Below are positions 1-8,302 of a stretch of 64,000 nt of DNA, in pieces. The DNA lies in assembly GCA_021849505.1 (NCBI GenBank), contig JAJZSW010000002.1, positions 1-64,000 on the forward strand, written 5' to 3'. Position 1 is the stretch's first letter. Every line of letters begins with the position of its first letter. The notes under the pieces are model-generated. The model ran no database searches. It saw only the letters and a list, made by a program, of their open reading frames with translations, and was not told the origin of the DNA. The translations under genes and the position numbers were made by a program. The stretch comes from Pseudomonadota bacterium. GTDB lineage: Bacteria; Pseudomonadota; Gammaproteobacteria; Burkholderiales; Rhodocyclaceae.

Positions 1-94
1 GGAACGCCACCTCGCCATGCAGCAGGCCGAAACCCGAGTCGATGTAGGTCGAGAAGACATCGAGGAAGTGGTCGATGACCGACAGGTTGTTCAT
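1..94 (-). CDS. trbL: TrbL, conjugal transfer inner-membrane protein (N-terminal fragment)
   Basis: Only the first 31 codons are inside the window; the gene runs off the left edge. The translation begins MNNLSVIDHFLDVFSTYIDS and continues FGLLHGEV, which matches the usual start of P-type TrbL (VirB6-like), the polytopic inner-membrane protein of the mating-pair formation channel. It follows trbJ and the trbK-like gene on the same strand, which is the order expected in Tn4371-type trb operons. The ATG at 94-92 lies 3 bases after the stop of the upstream lipoprotein gene, so the two are probably translated together. The identification rests on a short N-terminus plus strong synteny. Confidence 0.8.
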   Translation of the reverse strand, partial: MNNLSVIDHFLDVFSTYIDSGFGLLHGEVAF

Positions 95-97
95 GGC

Positions 98-361
98 TCA
101 GTCTTTCGGTGCGGAAGCGGGCGCGGCCGGTGGCGCGGGCGTGTACGGCGTGCCGCTGCCCATGAAGCGCCGCCGCGTCGCCTCACTCGCCTTGTTGCAC
201 AGGGCGTCCCCCATCTTGTCGTGGTCGGCCTTGCACTGCGCGTGGACTTCCTTCAGGCGCTCAGGATTGGCCAGCAGCGATTCAACGGTGTCGGTGGGTG
301 CCGGCTTGTTGCACGCGGCGAGTAGCAGGGTGCAGGCGATTAGGGGAAGGAGGGTTTTCAT
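98..361 (-). CDS. trbK: TrbK/EexN-like entry-exclusion lipoprotein
   Basis: An 87-residue protein with a lipoprotein signal: a Lys start, a hydrophobic stretch and a lipobox ending LLAAC at Cys17. The mature part has the EexN-type pattern TVESLLANPERLKEV followed by two spaced Cys residues (Cys43 and Cys55). Such small lipoproteins sit between trbJ and trbL and block redundant mating into cells that already carry the element. The C-terminus (RRRFMGSGTPYTPAP) closely resembles the C-terminus of the adjacent TrbJ, which I have not seen described. The function is inferred from lipobox, size, motif and position. The sequence is too short to separate TrbK from EexN families by eye. Confidence 0.75.
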   Translation of the reverse strand: MKTLLPLIACTLLLAACNKPAPTDTVESLLANPERLKEVHAQCKADHDKMGDALCNKASEATRRRFMGSGTPYTPAPPAAPASAPKD

Positions 362-370
362 ATGGGTTCC

Positions 371-1099
371 TCAGTTGCCGTAGAAGTTGACGGGGGATGG
401 CGTATACGGTGTGCCGGTGCCATGGAAGCGGTCGCGCACCTCGACGGCACGCGCATGCACCGCGACCTGCCGCGCCTGTTCGAGGGCGACGGCACGGTCT
501 TGCGTGACCTGGAGCTGCTGCGCCTGGATCGCCTGCCGGGCCTGCAAGGCCAATAACTGGTTCGTCACCTGGGTAGCCTGCAAGGCGCCCACCGCCGACT
601 GGCTGCTGTTCACGAGGGCGCTCAAGGTCTGCTCGTCGGAAGCGAAGTTCTGCACCGACTGCGACTGCACCTCGGCCGCGGTGCGCAGTGCTTCCAGTGC
701 GTTCTGCCAATGCTGGCTGGCGTCGAGCGCCATCTGGTTGGCCGGGGTCGAGGCGGTGTAGGCAGCGGGATAGAGCTGCGCAAACTGGGTCTCCATCTGC
801 GTCAGGTTCAATGACAGCCCCTGTGCCTGCTGCAGCAGCTGGTTCGTCGCGGACAGCGCAGATTGCAGTTGATTGAGCGCGCTGAAGGGGAGACTGGTCA
901 GGTTCCTCGCCTGGTTGGTCAGCATCTGCGCTTCGTTCTGCAGCTGCTGGATCTGGTTGTTGATCTGCTGCAGGGTGCGAGCAGCGGTCAGGATGTTCTG
1001 CACCAGATTGGCCGGATCGATCACCACCCATTGCGCCTGTGCTGCGGGCATCACGGTCATGAGCATGGCGGCGGCGATGGCAGGCAGGGGATTTTTCAT
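371..1099 (-). CDS. trbJ: TrbJ, P-type conjugative transfer protein (VirB5-like)
   Basis: A 242-residue protein with a Sec signal peptide (cleavage after the AQA near residue 22) and a mature region rich in Gln, Ala and Leu heptads, typical of TrbJ/VirB5 periplasmic helical proteins that help pilus assembly and surface contact. Its start codon overlaps the trbE stop by 4 bases (ATGA), so translation is coupled. The last 20 residues carry RFHGTGTPYTPSP, nearly repeated at the end of the next gene. Length and neighbours are those expected of TrbJ in Tn4371-like elements. Confidence 0.88.
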   Translation of the reverse strand: MKNPLPAIAAAMLMTVMPAAQAQWVVIDPANLVQNILTAARTLQQINNQIQQLQNEAQMLTNQARNLTSLPFSALNQLQSALSATNQLLQQAQGLSLNLTQMETQFAQLYPAAYTASTPANQMALDASQHWQNALEALRTAAEVQSQSVQNFASDEQTLSALVNSSQSAVGALQATQVTNQLLALQARQAIQAQQLQVTQDRAVALEQARQVAVHARAVEVRDRFHGTGTPYTPSPVNFYGN

Positions 1100-3534
1100 G
1101 ACGGATTCTCCTTGGGAGCGGACGGGACGAACGGGAAGGACGGAATGAGGTCAGCGGCCCAGACCAGGCCGCGATAGCGCAGCCAGGCGGCTGCGAAGTC
1201 CGTCGGCGGCACCGACGCGGAAACGGCGTCGATGGCGCGCTGGTCCTCAGGTCTGGCCGCACCGGCGAACGCCAGCGTCACCGGCCCGAGCCCCAGATCG
1301 AAGACCCGATTGCCGAGCCGCGACTGGTAGTAGTAGTCGCGCTTGGGCTGGGCCTGCGCCACGATCTCGATCTGCCGTGCATTGAGGCCGAAGCCTTCGT
1401 AGATGACGCGAATCTGCGGCTCGGTCCCCTGCGGGTTGGGCAGGAAGATACGGTTCACGCAGCTCTCGATAATGGCTGGCGCAATGGTCGAATCCTTGAT
1501 GTCCGCCAGCGACTGCGTGGCGAAGATCACCGACACGTTTTTCTTGCGCAAGGTTTTGAGCCACTGGCGGATGCGCGCGGCGAACACCGGGTCGTCGAGG
1601 AACAGCCAGGCCTCATCGAGGATCAACAGTGTCGGAGCACCATCAAGGCGTTCCTCGAAGCGCGCGAACAGGTAGCGCAGCACCGCCAGCGCCGCTGCCT
1701 TGCTGTGCATCAGCTCTTCCATCTCGAACGCTTGCACGTCGGCGACACCGAGCCGGTCATGATCGGCATCGAGCAGCCTGCCGTGCGCGCCACCCAGCAC
1801 ATAGGGTTGCAGCGCCTGGCGCAGTGCGTTCGACTGCAGCAGCACGGATAATCCGGTCAGCGTGCGCTGATCGAGCGGCGCGCTGGCGAGACTGTTCAGC
1901 GCTGACCATACGATTTCCTTCTCGTCCGGCCCGACGGCCACGCCTTCGTGAATCAACAGGCCCTGGACCCACTCGGCCGCCCAGGCGCGGTAGCTGTCCT
2001 GGTCGATGCGGGCTAGCGGCTGGAAGGCGATCGCGCCCTCCGCGCCCAGGTCGTAGTGCTCGCCGCCGAGTCCGAGCACGGTGGCGCGAATCGAGCACCC
2101 CATGTCAAACGCGAAGATGCGCGAGCCGGCATAGCGGCGGAACTGCAATGCCAGCGTCGCGAGCAGCACCGATTTGCCCATGCCGATGGGGCCGACGACC
2201 AGCGTGTTGCCCACATCGCCGATGTGCGTGACCAGCCGGAACGGTGTCGCGCCATCGGTGCGCGTCACGATCAGTGGTGGGCCGTCCAGGTGGGTATTCC
2301 GCTCCTGTCCGGCCCAGACGGCGGAGACCGGCATCATGTGCGCGAGGTTCAAGGTCGAGACGATAGGCTGGCGCACGTTGGCGTAGGCGTGTCCCGGGAT
2401 CGACGACAACCAGGCATCGACCGCATTCAAGGTCTCGGGGATCGTAACGAAGCCACGGCCCTGAATCGTTCGCTCCACCCCGCGCAGCTTCTCGTCGGCA
2501 GCGGTCGCGTCGGAGTCGAGCACAGTGACGGTGGCCGTGACGTAGCCGAACGAAACCTGATCGCTGCCCAGTTCCTGCAAAGCGGCATCGGCATCGGACG
2601 CCTTGTTCGACGCATCGGAATCGACCAGCTGGCTCTCCTGCTGAAAGATTGTCTCGCGCAGCAGCGCGACGATGTTCTTGCGTTTGGCGAACCACTGGCG
2701 GCGCAGCCGACCCAGCTCGCGCTCGGACTCGGCCTTGTCGAGGCACAGGAAGCGGGTGCTCCAGCGGTAGGCGAAGCCCAGGCGGTTGAGGTCGTCGAGC
2801 AAACCGGGCCAGGTCGAGGTCGGGAATCCACGCACCGACACCACGCGCAGGTGTTGGCTCCCGAGCATCGGTGCGAGGCCACCCGTCAATGGCTCGTCGG
2901 CCAGCAGCGCATCGAGGTGCATCGGAACCTCGGGCACGGCCACCGGATGCCGACGGGTGGATACGCAGGCATGCAGATAGGTTAGGGTCTGACCATCGTC
3001 GAGCCACGCGATCTCCGGCATCACCCCTTCGAGCAGGCCGAAGAAGCGTTCGGTCTCCGACACGAAGCCATCCAGCCGCTCGCGCCAGTCCACGCCTTCG
3101 ATCTTGGTGTTCTCATAGAGCAGCTTGGCGGCGCGGGCCGTCGATTCCTCGGGCGGCAGGTGCAGCAACGTCAGGTGGTAGGCGCTCTCGAAGTGGCTAT
3201 CGGCCTCCTCGAACGCAGCACGGCGTTCTTCATCTACCAGCCAGGACAATGGCTCGGGGAACGTGGAGTTTGGATAGTCAGCCGCTTCACGCCGCTCGGC
3301 CTCGACGAACAACGCCCAGCCCGACCCAAGGCGACGCAGCGCGTTGTTCAGTCGCGCAGAGGTCGCGACCAGTTCGCCCTGAGTCGCGCTGTCCAGATCA
3401 GGCCCGCGAAAGCGTGCCGTGCGCTGAAATGAACCGTCCTTGTTCAACACGACGCCGGGTGCGACCAGACCGGCCCAGGGCAGCCAGTCGGCCAGCAGCG
3501 CGGGACGCTTGCGGTATTCGGCGAGGTTCATCAT
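1096..3534 (-). CDS. trbE: TrbE, conjugal transfer ATPase (VirB4 family)
   Basis: An 812-residue VirB4-type ATPase that energises pilus biogenesis and the mating channel at the inner membrane. The Walker A motif GPIGMGKS lies at residues 448-455 and the Walker B strand LLILDEAWLFLDD follows about 200 residues later; the N-terminal CagE/TrbE domain precedes both. I start it at the MMNLAEYRKRPALLADWLPW methionine (3534), which matches known TrbE N-termini; the frame stays open upstream but only into trbD. The gene begins 10 bases after the trbD stop and overlaps trbJ by 4 bases. No inactivating change is visible. Confidence 0.93.
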   Translation of the reverse strand: MMNLAEYRKRPALLADWLPWAGLVAPGVVLNKDGSFQRTARFRGPDLDSATQGELVATSARLNNALRRLGSGWALFVEAERREAADYPNSTFPEPLSWLVDEERRAAFEEADSHFESAYHLTLLHLPPEESTARAAKLLYENTKIEGVDWRERLDGFVSETERFFGLLEGVMPEIAWLDDGQTLTYLHACVSTRRHPVAVPEVPMHLDALLADEPLTGGLAPMLGSQHLRVVSVRGFPTSTWPGLLDDLNRLGFAYRWSTRFLCLDKAESERELGRLRRQWFAKRKNIVALLRETIFQQESQLVDSDASNKASDADAALQELGSDQVSFGYVTATVTVLDSDATAADEKLRGVERTIQGRGFVTIPETLNAVDAWLSSIPGHAYANVRQPIVSTLNLAHMMPVSAVWAGQERNTHLDGPPLIVTRTDGATPFRLVTHIGDVGNTLVVGPIGMGKSVLLATLALQFRRYAGSRIFAFDMGCSIRATVLGLGGEHYDLGAEGAIAFQPLARIDQDSYRAWAAEWVQGLLIHEGVAVGPDEKEIVWSALNSLASAPLDQRTLTGLSVLLQSNALRQALQPYVLGGAHGRLLDADHDRLGVADVQAFEMEELMHSKAAALAVLRYLFARFEERLDGAPTLLILDEAWLFLDDPVFAARIRQWLKTLRKKNVSVIFATQSLADIKDSTIAPAIIESCVNRIFLPNPQGTEPQIRVIYEGFGLNARQIEIVAQAQPKRDYYYQSRLGNRVFDLGLGPVTLAFAGAARPEDQRAIDAVSASVPPTDFAAAWLRYRGLVWAADLIPSFPFVPSAPKENPS

Positions 3535-3544
3535 GGGATCGTCC

Positions 3545-3844
3545 TCACACGTCCAGTAGCTGCCGGTGCTTGATGTGCCGGGCGAACACGGCCATGAACT
3601 GCGCATCCACTCGCGCGCCCCACACGGCCAGCGAGTGCCCGACGATCCACAGCACCATGCCGGGCAGCCAGAGTTGCAGCCCGAGCCCCACGGCGGCGGC
3701 CAGCGTGCCGTTGGCAATCGCCACGGTGCGCGGTGCGCCACCCAGCAGAATCGGTTCGGTCAGCGAGCGATGCAGCGGAATCTCGAAACCATTCGCGAAG
3801 CTTGCTGTATTAGTGGTTGGCGCATTCATGCCAGCCGCGTTCAT
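3545..3844 (-). CDS. trbD: TrbD, conjugal transfer protein (VirB3-like)
   Basis: A 99-residue protein with a hydrophobic hairpin (about residues 40-75) after an N-terminal segment containing EIPLHRSLTEPILLGGAPR, the typical TrbD/VirB3 entry sequence. VirB3-like proteins partner the VirB4 ATPase, encoded next by trbE. The ATG at 3844 overlaps the trbC stop by 4 bases; an in-frame extension upstream would run into trbC and is rejected. Confidence 0.9.
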   Translation of the reverse strand: MNAAGMNAPTTNTASFANGFEIPLHRSLTEPILLGGAPRTVAIANGTLAAAVGLGLQLWLPGMVLWIVGHSLAVWGARVDAQFMAVFARHIKHRQLLDV

Positions 3845-4173
3845 GCGATCACCGCTCCGCCCGTGAAGCTGAAGAAGGTCAGGAAGAACGAGGACGCGGC
3901 GAACGCGATCGATAGGCCGAACACGATCTGCACCAGCTTGCGGAAGCCGCCGCTGGTGTCGCCGAAGGCCAGCGTCAACCCGGTGGTTATGATGATGATT
4001 ACCGCGATGATGCGGGCCACCGGCCCCTGGATCGAGTCCAGCAGGGATTGCAGCGGCGCTTCCCACGGCATGTTCGAGCCTGCGGCGTGCGCGGGAATGG
4101 CGATGGCCAGCAGCAATGCGGCGAGGGCTACGAACTGCAAGGCAGGTTTTACGGAAATACGTGAAGTCGTCAT
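3841..4173 (-). CDS. trbC: TrbC, conjugative pilin (VirB2 family)
   Basis: A 110-residue prepilin. A long signal peptide ends at AHA near residue 31, then comes a short mature part with two hydrophobic helices (about residues 52-70 and 80-105), the VirB2/TrbC architecture. In RP4 the homologue is cleaved at both ends and cyclised; whether that holds here cannot be seen. The gene overlaps trbB by 4 bases upstream and trbD by 4 downstream. Confidence 0.9.
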   Translation of the reverse strand: MTTSRISVKPALQFVALAALLLAIAIPAHAAGSNMPWEAPLQSLLDSIQGPVARIIAVIIIITTGLTLAFGDTSGGFRKLVQIVFGLSIAFAASSFFLTFFSFTGGAVIA

Positions 4174-5186
4174 GACGGTTCTCCAGGGGTTGAGGAAATG
4201 GATGGGAAGGACGGCATCAGCTCGCTACTGAGCTGGTAGCGGTGGCTGTCGAAGCCGGTGACACAGGCGATTTCCTGCACGCGGCGCGCATGGCCGCGAC
4301 CGGCGATGTAGACGATGACGTTGACCGCTTCCGCGATCAGCGCACGTGGTGGTGTCACCGCGACTTCGAGGATCAGTTGTTCCAGCCGCAGCAGCGCGCC
4401 CGCGGCGGAACCGGCATGGACAGTGGCGATGCCGCCCGGATGTCCGGTTCCCCAGGCCTTGAGCAGGTCCAGCGCTTCGGCGCCGCGCACTTCACCGACG
4501 ACGATGCGGTCCGGGCGCAGCCGCAGCGTCGAGCGCACCAGCTCGGTCATGGTCACGACACCGGCGCGGGTGCGCAGCGGGACGTGGTCACGTGCCGTGC
4601 ATTGCAGCTCCACCGTGTCTTCGAGCACGATCACGCGGTCGCCGGTGGTGGCGATTTCGTCGAGCAGGGCATTGGCCAGCGTGGTCTTGCCGGTGCTGGT
4701 GCCGCCTGCGATCAGGATGTTCTGGCGTTCGCGCACCGCGTTACGCAGGAATTCCGCCTGAGCCTCGATCAGGATGCCGTCGGCCACGTAGGCGTCGAGC
4801 CGGATCAGGCCGACTGCGCGCTTCCTCAGCGCGAAGACCGGTCCTGGCGTCACCGGTGGCAGCGCACCCTCGAAACGTTCGCCCGTCTCCGGCAACTCGG
4901 CGGACAGCAGCGGCTTGCCCGCATGCACCTCGGCGCACACATGCGCTGCGACCAGGCGGATGATGCGTTCGCCATCGGTGTGGGTGAGGCGGATACCCAG
5001 CGGTTCGCGACCGCTGCCCAGCCGGTCCACCCACAGCAAACCGTCCGGGTTCAACATGACCTCCACCACGTCGGGGTCGTCCAGGGCTCTGGCGATGTCC
5101 GGGCCCATCGCCGTGCGCAGCATGCGCACACGACGTTCCTGCGCCAGCGAGGCCGATTCGTCATGATCACGCAGTTCGCAGATCAT
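4170..5186 (-). CDS. trbB: TrbB, conjugal transfer ATPase (VirB11 family)
   Basis: A 338-residue secretion ATPase of the VirB11/GspE group, a hexameric motor at the cytoplasmic face of the type IV secretion channel. The Walker A sequence GGTSTGKTT is at residues 161-169. The Asp box (VIVLEDTVELQC) and the GEVRGAEALDLLKAW Walker B/His-box region follow, as in RP4 TrbB. Its start overlaps the ribbon-helix-helix gene by 4 bases. Length is normal for the family. Confidence 0.94.
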   Translation of the reverse strand: MICELRDHDESASLAQERRVRMLRTAMGPDIARALDDPDVVEVMLNPDGLLWVDRLGSGREPLGIRLTHTDGERIIRLVAAHVCAEVHAGKPLLSAELPETGERFEGALPPVTPGPVFALRKRAVGLIRLDAYVADGILIEAQAEFLRNAVRERQNILIAGGTSTGKTTLANALLDEIATTGDRVIVLEDTVELQCTARDHVPLRTRAGVVTMTELVRSTLRLRPDRIVVGEVRGAEALDLLKAWGTGHPGGIATVHAGSAAGALLRLEQLILEVAVTPPRALIAEAVNVIVYIAGRGHARRVQEIACVTGFDSHRYQLSSELMPSFPSISSTPGEPS

Positions 5187-5668
5187 GACGGGACTGCTCC
5201 TGATTCGTCGTCAGGCGCTGCGGTGGGAACGTCTTCTTGCTGGGTGAAGAACTGGCTCTGATCGGGCTGGATTTCCTCGACCACATCCTTGACCAGGCTG
5301 CGTCCGCGCAGCAGATGCCGGCCGAGCTGTTCGATGAACTGCTCGAAGCGCGCCCGGCCCTGGGCGCGCGCTGCCTCCTGATGCGCTTCCGGCACGGGTG
5401 TGCTGACGGTGAGGAAGTAGCGCACATAGAGCGCCAGCGTCTCGATCAGGATGTTCTGGTCGCGTTCCAGCTTGTCGAGCTGGCGCGACAAGCGATCCAG
5501 CCGTTTGGCGATGGCGGCTTCGCGCTGGTCGCCGGAATCGGGCGACAGGAACGAAGCCAGCGCGGCGGCGACGATCGAGGACTTGGACAAGCCCTTCATG
5601 GTCGCCAGCTCGTCGAGCCGCCTGGCGTGCCCGGGTTCGATGAAGAGGTTCAGGCGGGTGCGGCTCAT
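5183..5668 (-). CDS. CopG-type ribbon-helix-helix protein of the tra operon
   Basis: A 161-residue protein whose first 45 residues (SRTRLNLFIEPGHARRLDEL and following, then GLSKSSIVAAALASFL) form a ribbon-helix-helix DNA-binding fold: a beta strand with alternating Arg/Asn/Phe and two helices. The rest is predicted helical, with a coiled-coil stretch around KRLDRLSRQLDKLERDQN. A gene of this type sits between traG and trbB in Tn4371-like ICEs and is presumed to regulate the operon or assist the coupling protein. It overlaps traG and trbB by 4 bases each. The exact role is unproven. Confidence 0.82.
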   Translation of the reverse strand: MSRTRLNLFIEPGHARRLDELATMKGLSKSSIVAAALASFLSPDSGDQREAAIAKRLDRLSRQLDKLERDQNILIETLALYVRYFLTVSTPVPEAHQEAARAQGRARFEQFIEQLGRHLLRGRSLVKDVVEEIQPDQSQFFTQQEDVPTAAPDDESGAVPS

Positions 5669-7656
5669 AGCGCGATCCCGTCGTCAGGGTCGAGAGCGGC
5701 CAGCCGCGCCGTGCGTTGCAGGCGCGGATCGAGCTGGGCGGGCAAGGGCAGCGGCAGGTCGTCGTCATCGAGGAGAATCAGATCGTCTGCCGCGTGTTCG
5801 GGCTCCGGCGTGACCGTAACTTCTGCCAGTTCCGGCTGCTGCTGGTGACCGCCGTCGTCGATGGCCTCACCGTGTGCGGGGAAGATCAGACCAGGAATCG
5901 GTGCGTCGGGGATGGCCCGTCCGCTCCAGTCGTCGGACCGTGGCGCCGGACCATCGGCATAGTGACCCTGCACAAGTTGCGGTGGCGCCTGGATGCGCGT
6001 CTTGAAATTCGCATCCAGGTAGTAGCGAATTTTCTGGGCCTTGATCGGTGGATGGCCGGACACCATCACCACCTCGTCATCGGGCGGCAACTGCATGACT
6101 TCGCCGGGCGTGAGTAGCGGCCGTGCGGTTTCCTGCCGCGACACCATCAAATGACCGAGCCACGGTGCCAGCCGGTGGCCCGCGTAGTTGCGCTGTGCGC
6201 GCAGCTCGGTGGCCGTGCCCAAGGCTTCCGAAATGCGCTTGGCGGTGCGTTCGTCGTTGGTGGCGAACGTGATGCGCACATGGCAGTTGTCGAGGATGGA
6301 ATGGTTCTGCCCGTAGGCCTTGTCGATCTGGTTGAGCGACTGCGCGATCAGGAAGGCGCGCAGGCCGTAGCCCGCCATGAAGGACAGCGCCGACTCGAAG
6401 AAATCCAGCCGACCCAGCGCAGGAAACTCGTCCAGCATCAGCAGTAGCTTGTGGCGGCGCGCAATGCCGTCCGAGCCGTCGAGCGATTCAGTCAGGCGTC
6501 GGCCGATCTGGTTGAGGATCAAGCGGATCAGCGGCTTGGTGCGACTGATGTCGGATGGTGGTACCACCAGGTAGAGCGATACCGGATGATCTGCGTCGAT
6601 CAGGTCGGCGATACGCCAGTCGCAGCGCGAGGTCACTTCAGCCACCGTGGGATCGCGGTACAGGCCGAGGAAACTCATCGCGGTGGACAGCACACCCGAG
6701 CGCTCGTTGTCGCTCTTGTTGAGCACTTCGCGTGCGGCAGACGCGACAACCGGGTGCGGTGCTTCGCCTAGATGGTGCGTCGTCATCATCCGGTGCAACG
6801 TGACCTCGAAAGGGCAGGCCGGATCGGACAGAAAGTTGGCGACGCCGCGCAATGTTTTATCGTCGCTGGCGTAAAGCACATGCAGGATCGCACCAACCAG
6901 CAGGGCATGCGAGGTCTTCTCCCAATGATTGCGGCGCTCCAGCGCGCCTTCGGGATCGACCAGGATGTCGGCGATGTTCTGCACGTCGCGTACTTCATGC
7001 ATGCCACGTCGCACTTCGAGCAACGGGTTGTAGGCCGCCGAGCACGCATCGGTCGGGTTGAACAGCAGGCAGTGCGAGAAGCGCGAGCGCCAGCCGGCAG
7101 TCAAGTCCCAGTTCTCGCCCTTGATGTCGTGGATGACGGTGGAGCCGGGCCAGGAGAGCAGGGTAGGGATGACCAGACCGACACCCTTGCCGGATCGGGT
7201 GGGCGCGAAGGCCATCACATGTTCGGGGCCTTCGTGGCGCAGGTAGTCTCCGGCCTTGCGACCGAGGAACACGCCGGCAGGGCCAGTCAGCCCGGAACGG
7301 TGGATTTCAGCGGGCAGCGCCCAGCGTGCCGAACCGTAGGTCGTGACCAGCCTGGATTGCCGGGCGCGCCACACCGACATCGCAATAGCGGCGAGGGCAC
7401 CAGCGAAGCCGCTGCACGCCGCGATGGCGCCGCCGCGTAGGAAGATGTCGGGCGCATAGGCATCGAAGAAGTACCACCACTCGAACAGCTTCCATGGGTG
7501 ATAGACGGGTGTACCCATCAGGTCGAACCACGGCATGCCGAGTCGCATCTGGTATCCCAGTGCAGCCGCCGTCCACTGGGTGGCACTCCATAGCCCCAGT
7601 AATACGATGGTAAACACCATCATGATCTGGCCAGTCAGCACGCCGGTCGGCACCAT
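5665..7656 (-). CDS. traG: TraG/VirD4 conjugal transfer coupling protein
   Basis: A 663-residue coupling protein that hands the relaxase-DNA complex to the secretion channel. The N-terminus has two membrane segments (about residues 8-34 and 72-95). Walker A is APTRSGKGVG at residues 151-160 and Walker B is the LLLMLDEFPALGRLDFFE region near residue 390. The C-terminal tail is acidic. It is the first gene of the minus-strand operon, preceded by a very purine-rich leader (AGAGGAGGGGGGAGGGG just upstream of the ATG) that can act as a strong ribosome binding site. The relaxase gene is not in this window. Confidence 0.94.
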   Translation of the reverse strand: MVPTGVLTGQIMMVFTIVLLGLWSATQWTAAALGYQMRLGMPWFDLMGTPVYHPWKLFEWWYFFDAYAPDIFLRGGAIAACSGFAGALAAIAMSVWRARQSRLVTTYGSARWALPAEIHRSGLTGPAGVFLGRKAGDYLRHEGPEHVMAFAPTRSGKGVGLVIPTLLSWPGSTVIHDIKGENWDLTAGWRSRFSHCLLFNPTDACSAAYNPLLEVRRGMHEVRDVQNIADILVDPEGALERRNHWEKTSHALLVGAILHVLYASDDKTLRGVANFLSDPACPFEVTLHRMMTTHHLGEAPHPVVASAAREVLNKSDNERSGVLSTAMSFLGLYRDPTVAEVTSRCDWRIADLIDADHPVSLYLVVPPSDISRTKPLIRLILNQIGRRLTESLDGSDGIARRHKLLLMLDEFPALGRLDFFESALSFMAGYGLRAFLIAQSLNQIDKAYGQNHSILDNCHVRITFATNDERTAKRISEALGTATELRAQRNYAGHRLAPWLGHLMVSRQETARPLLTPGEVMQLPPDDEVVMVSGHPPIKAQKIRYYLDANFKTRIQAPPQLVQGHYADGPAPRSDDWSGRAIPDAPIPGLIFPAHGEAIDDGGHQQQPELAEVTVTPEPEHAADDLILLDDDDLPLPLPAQLDPRLQRTARLAALDPDDGIAL

Positions 7657-8302
7657 GCCCCTCCCCCCTCCTCTGGATTACGCGATCCAGTCCCTCGACG
7701 TGCCGTCAGCGTGGCACCTGCGAATCAGGATCGGCCTGTTGTCAAGGTTCGGGCGGCGCCGATCCAGCACCGCTTTTGACATCACAAGTTTGAGAGCACC
7801 GCGCGCAGGAGAAAACCTGCTCCGGCGTAAGTCAGCCAAGAGGGGAGTGCAACGATGATTGTTGCTGTCACGGTCAGTGCCGCTCGTCCGTCGGCTCGAA
7901 CGGACGACTTGCAACCAAGCGCGGCTATAAGGCGGGACTTCGCCTTTGACGCGGCCTTTGATTGAGATTTCGCCCGGGCCGTGCGCCAGCGGTTTCCCCT
8001 CCGATTGTTTGATTGGGACGATAAGTGAATGGCGTGACGATCATGTGTGTAATTGTCTGTCGCTGCATGACCAAAACGTACCTTAAACTAAAGTTGTATT
8101 GACAGATTTTAGTTTGGCGAAACGGTCCGGTTCACGTGGCTTGGCACGCTGCTTCAGTTTACAGAGGTTGCTTTTTGGAGCATGAACTCAACCGCCACTG
8201 CCGGGCAGATGTGGGAGTTCGGGTCGGTGGCTCAACCGACTCTTGACCACCCACCTCAGCCGTGGTCTGCTGTCAGCTAATTGCGGTGAACTACATAAAA
8301 CA
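7657..8302. other. Non-coding gap between conjugation operon and cargo
   Basis: No convincing gene lies here; the open frames overlap in both directions and lack start signals. The stretch holds the leader of traG (minus strand). It has a perfect 8-base inverted repeat TCGTCCGT/ACGGACGA at 7884-7891 and 7900-7907, and an AT-rich inverted repeat AAACTAAA/TTTAGTTT at 8085-8092 and 8108-8115. Between the latter arms is a consensus -35 hexamer TTGACA (8099-8104), with no good -10 at standard spacing. The paired repeats could be operator sites for the tra operon or scars of cargo insertion; neither can be settled by reading. Confidence 0.45.

Noticed and set aside
7678-7914. A 78-codon minus-strand ORF in the tra leader
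   Set aside because: The translation is Arg-rich without hydrophobic core or motif, has no ribosome binding site, and conflicts with open frames on the other strand.
8085-8115. AT-rich inverted repeat as origin of transfer
   Set aside because: No relaxase or nick-site-like sequence is nearby, and the arms are only 8 bases; more likely an operator or chance.
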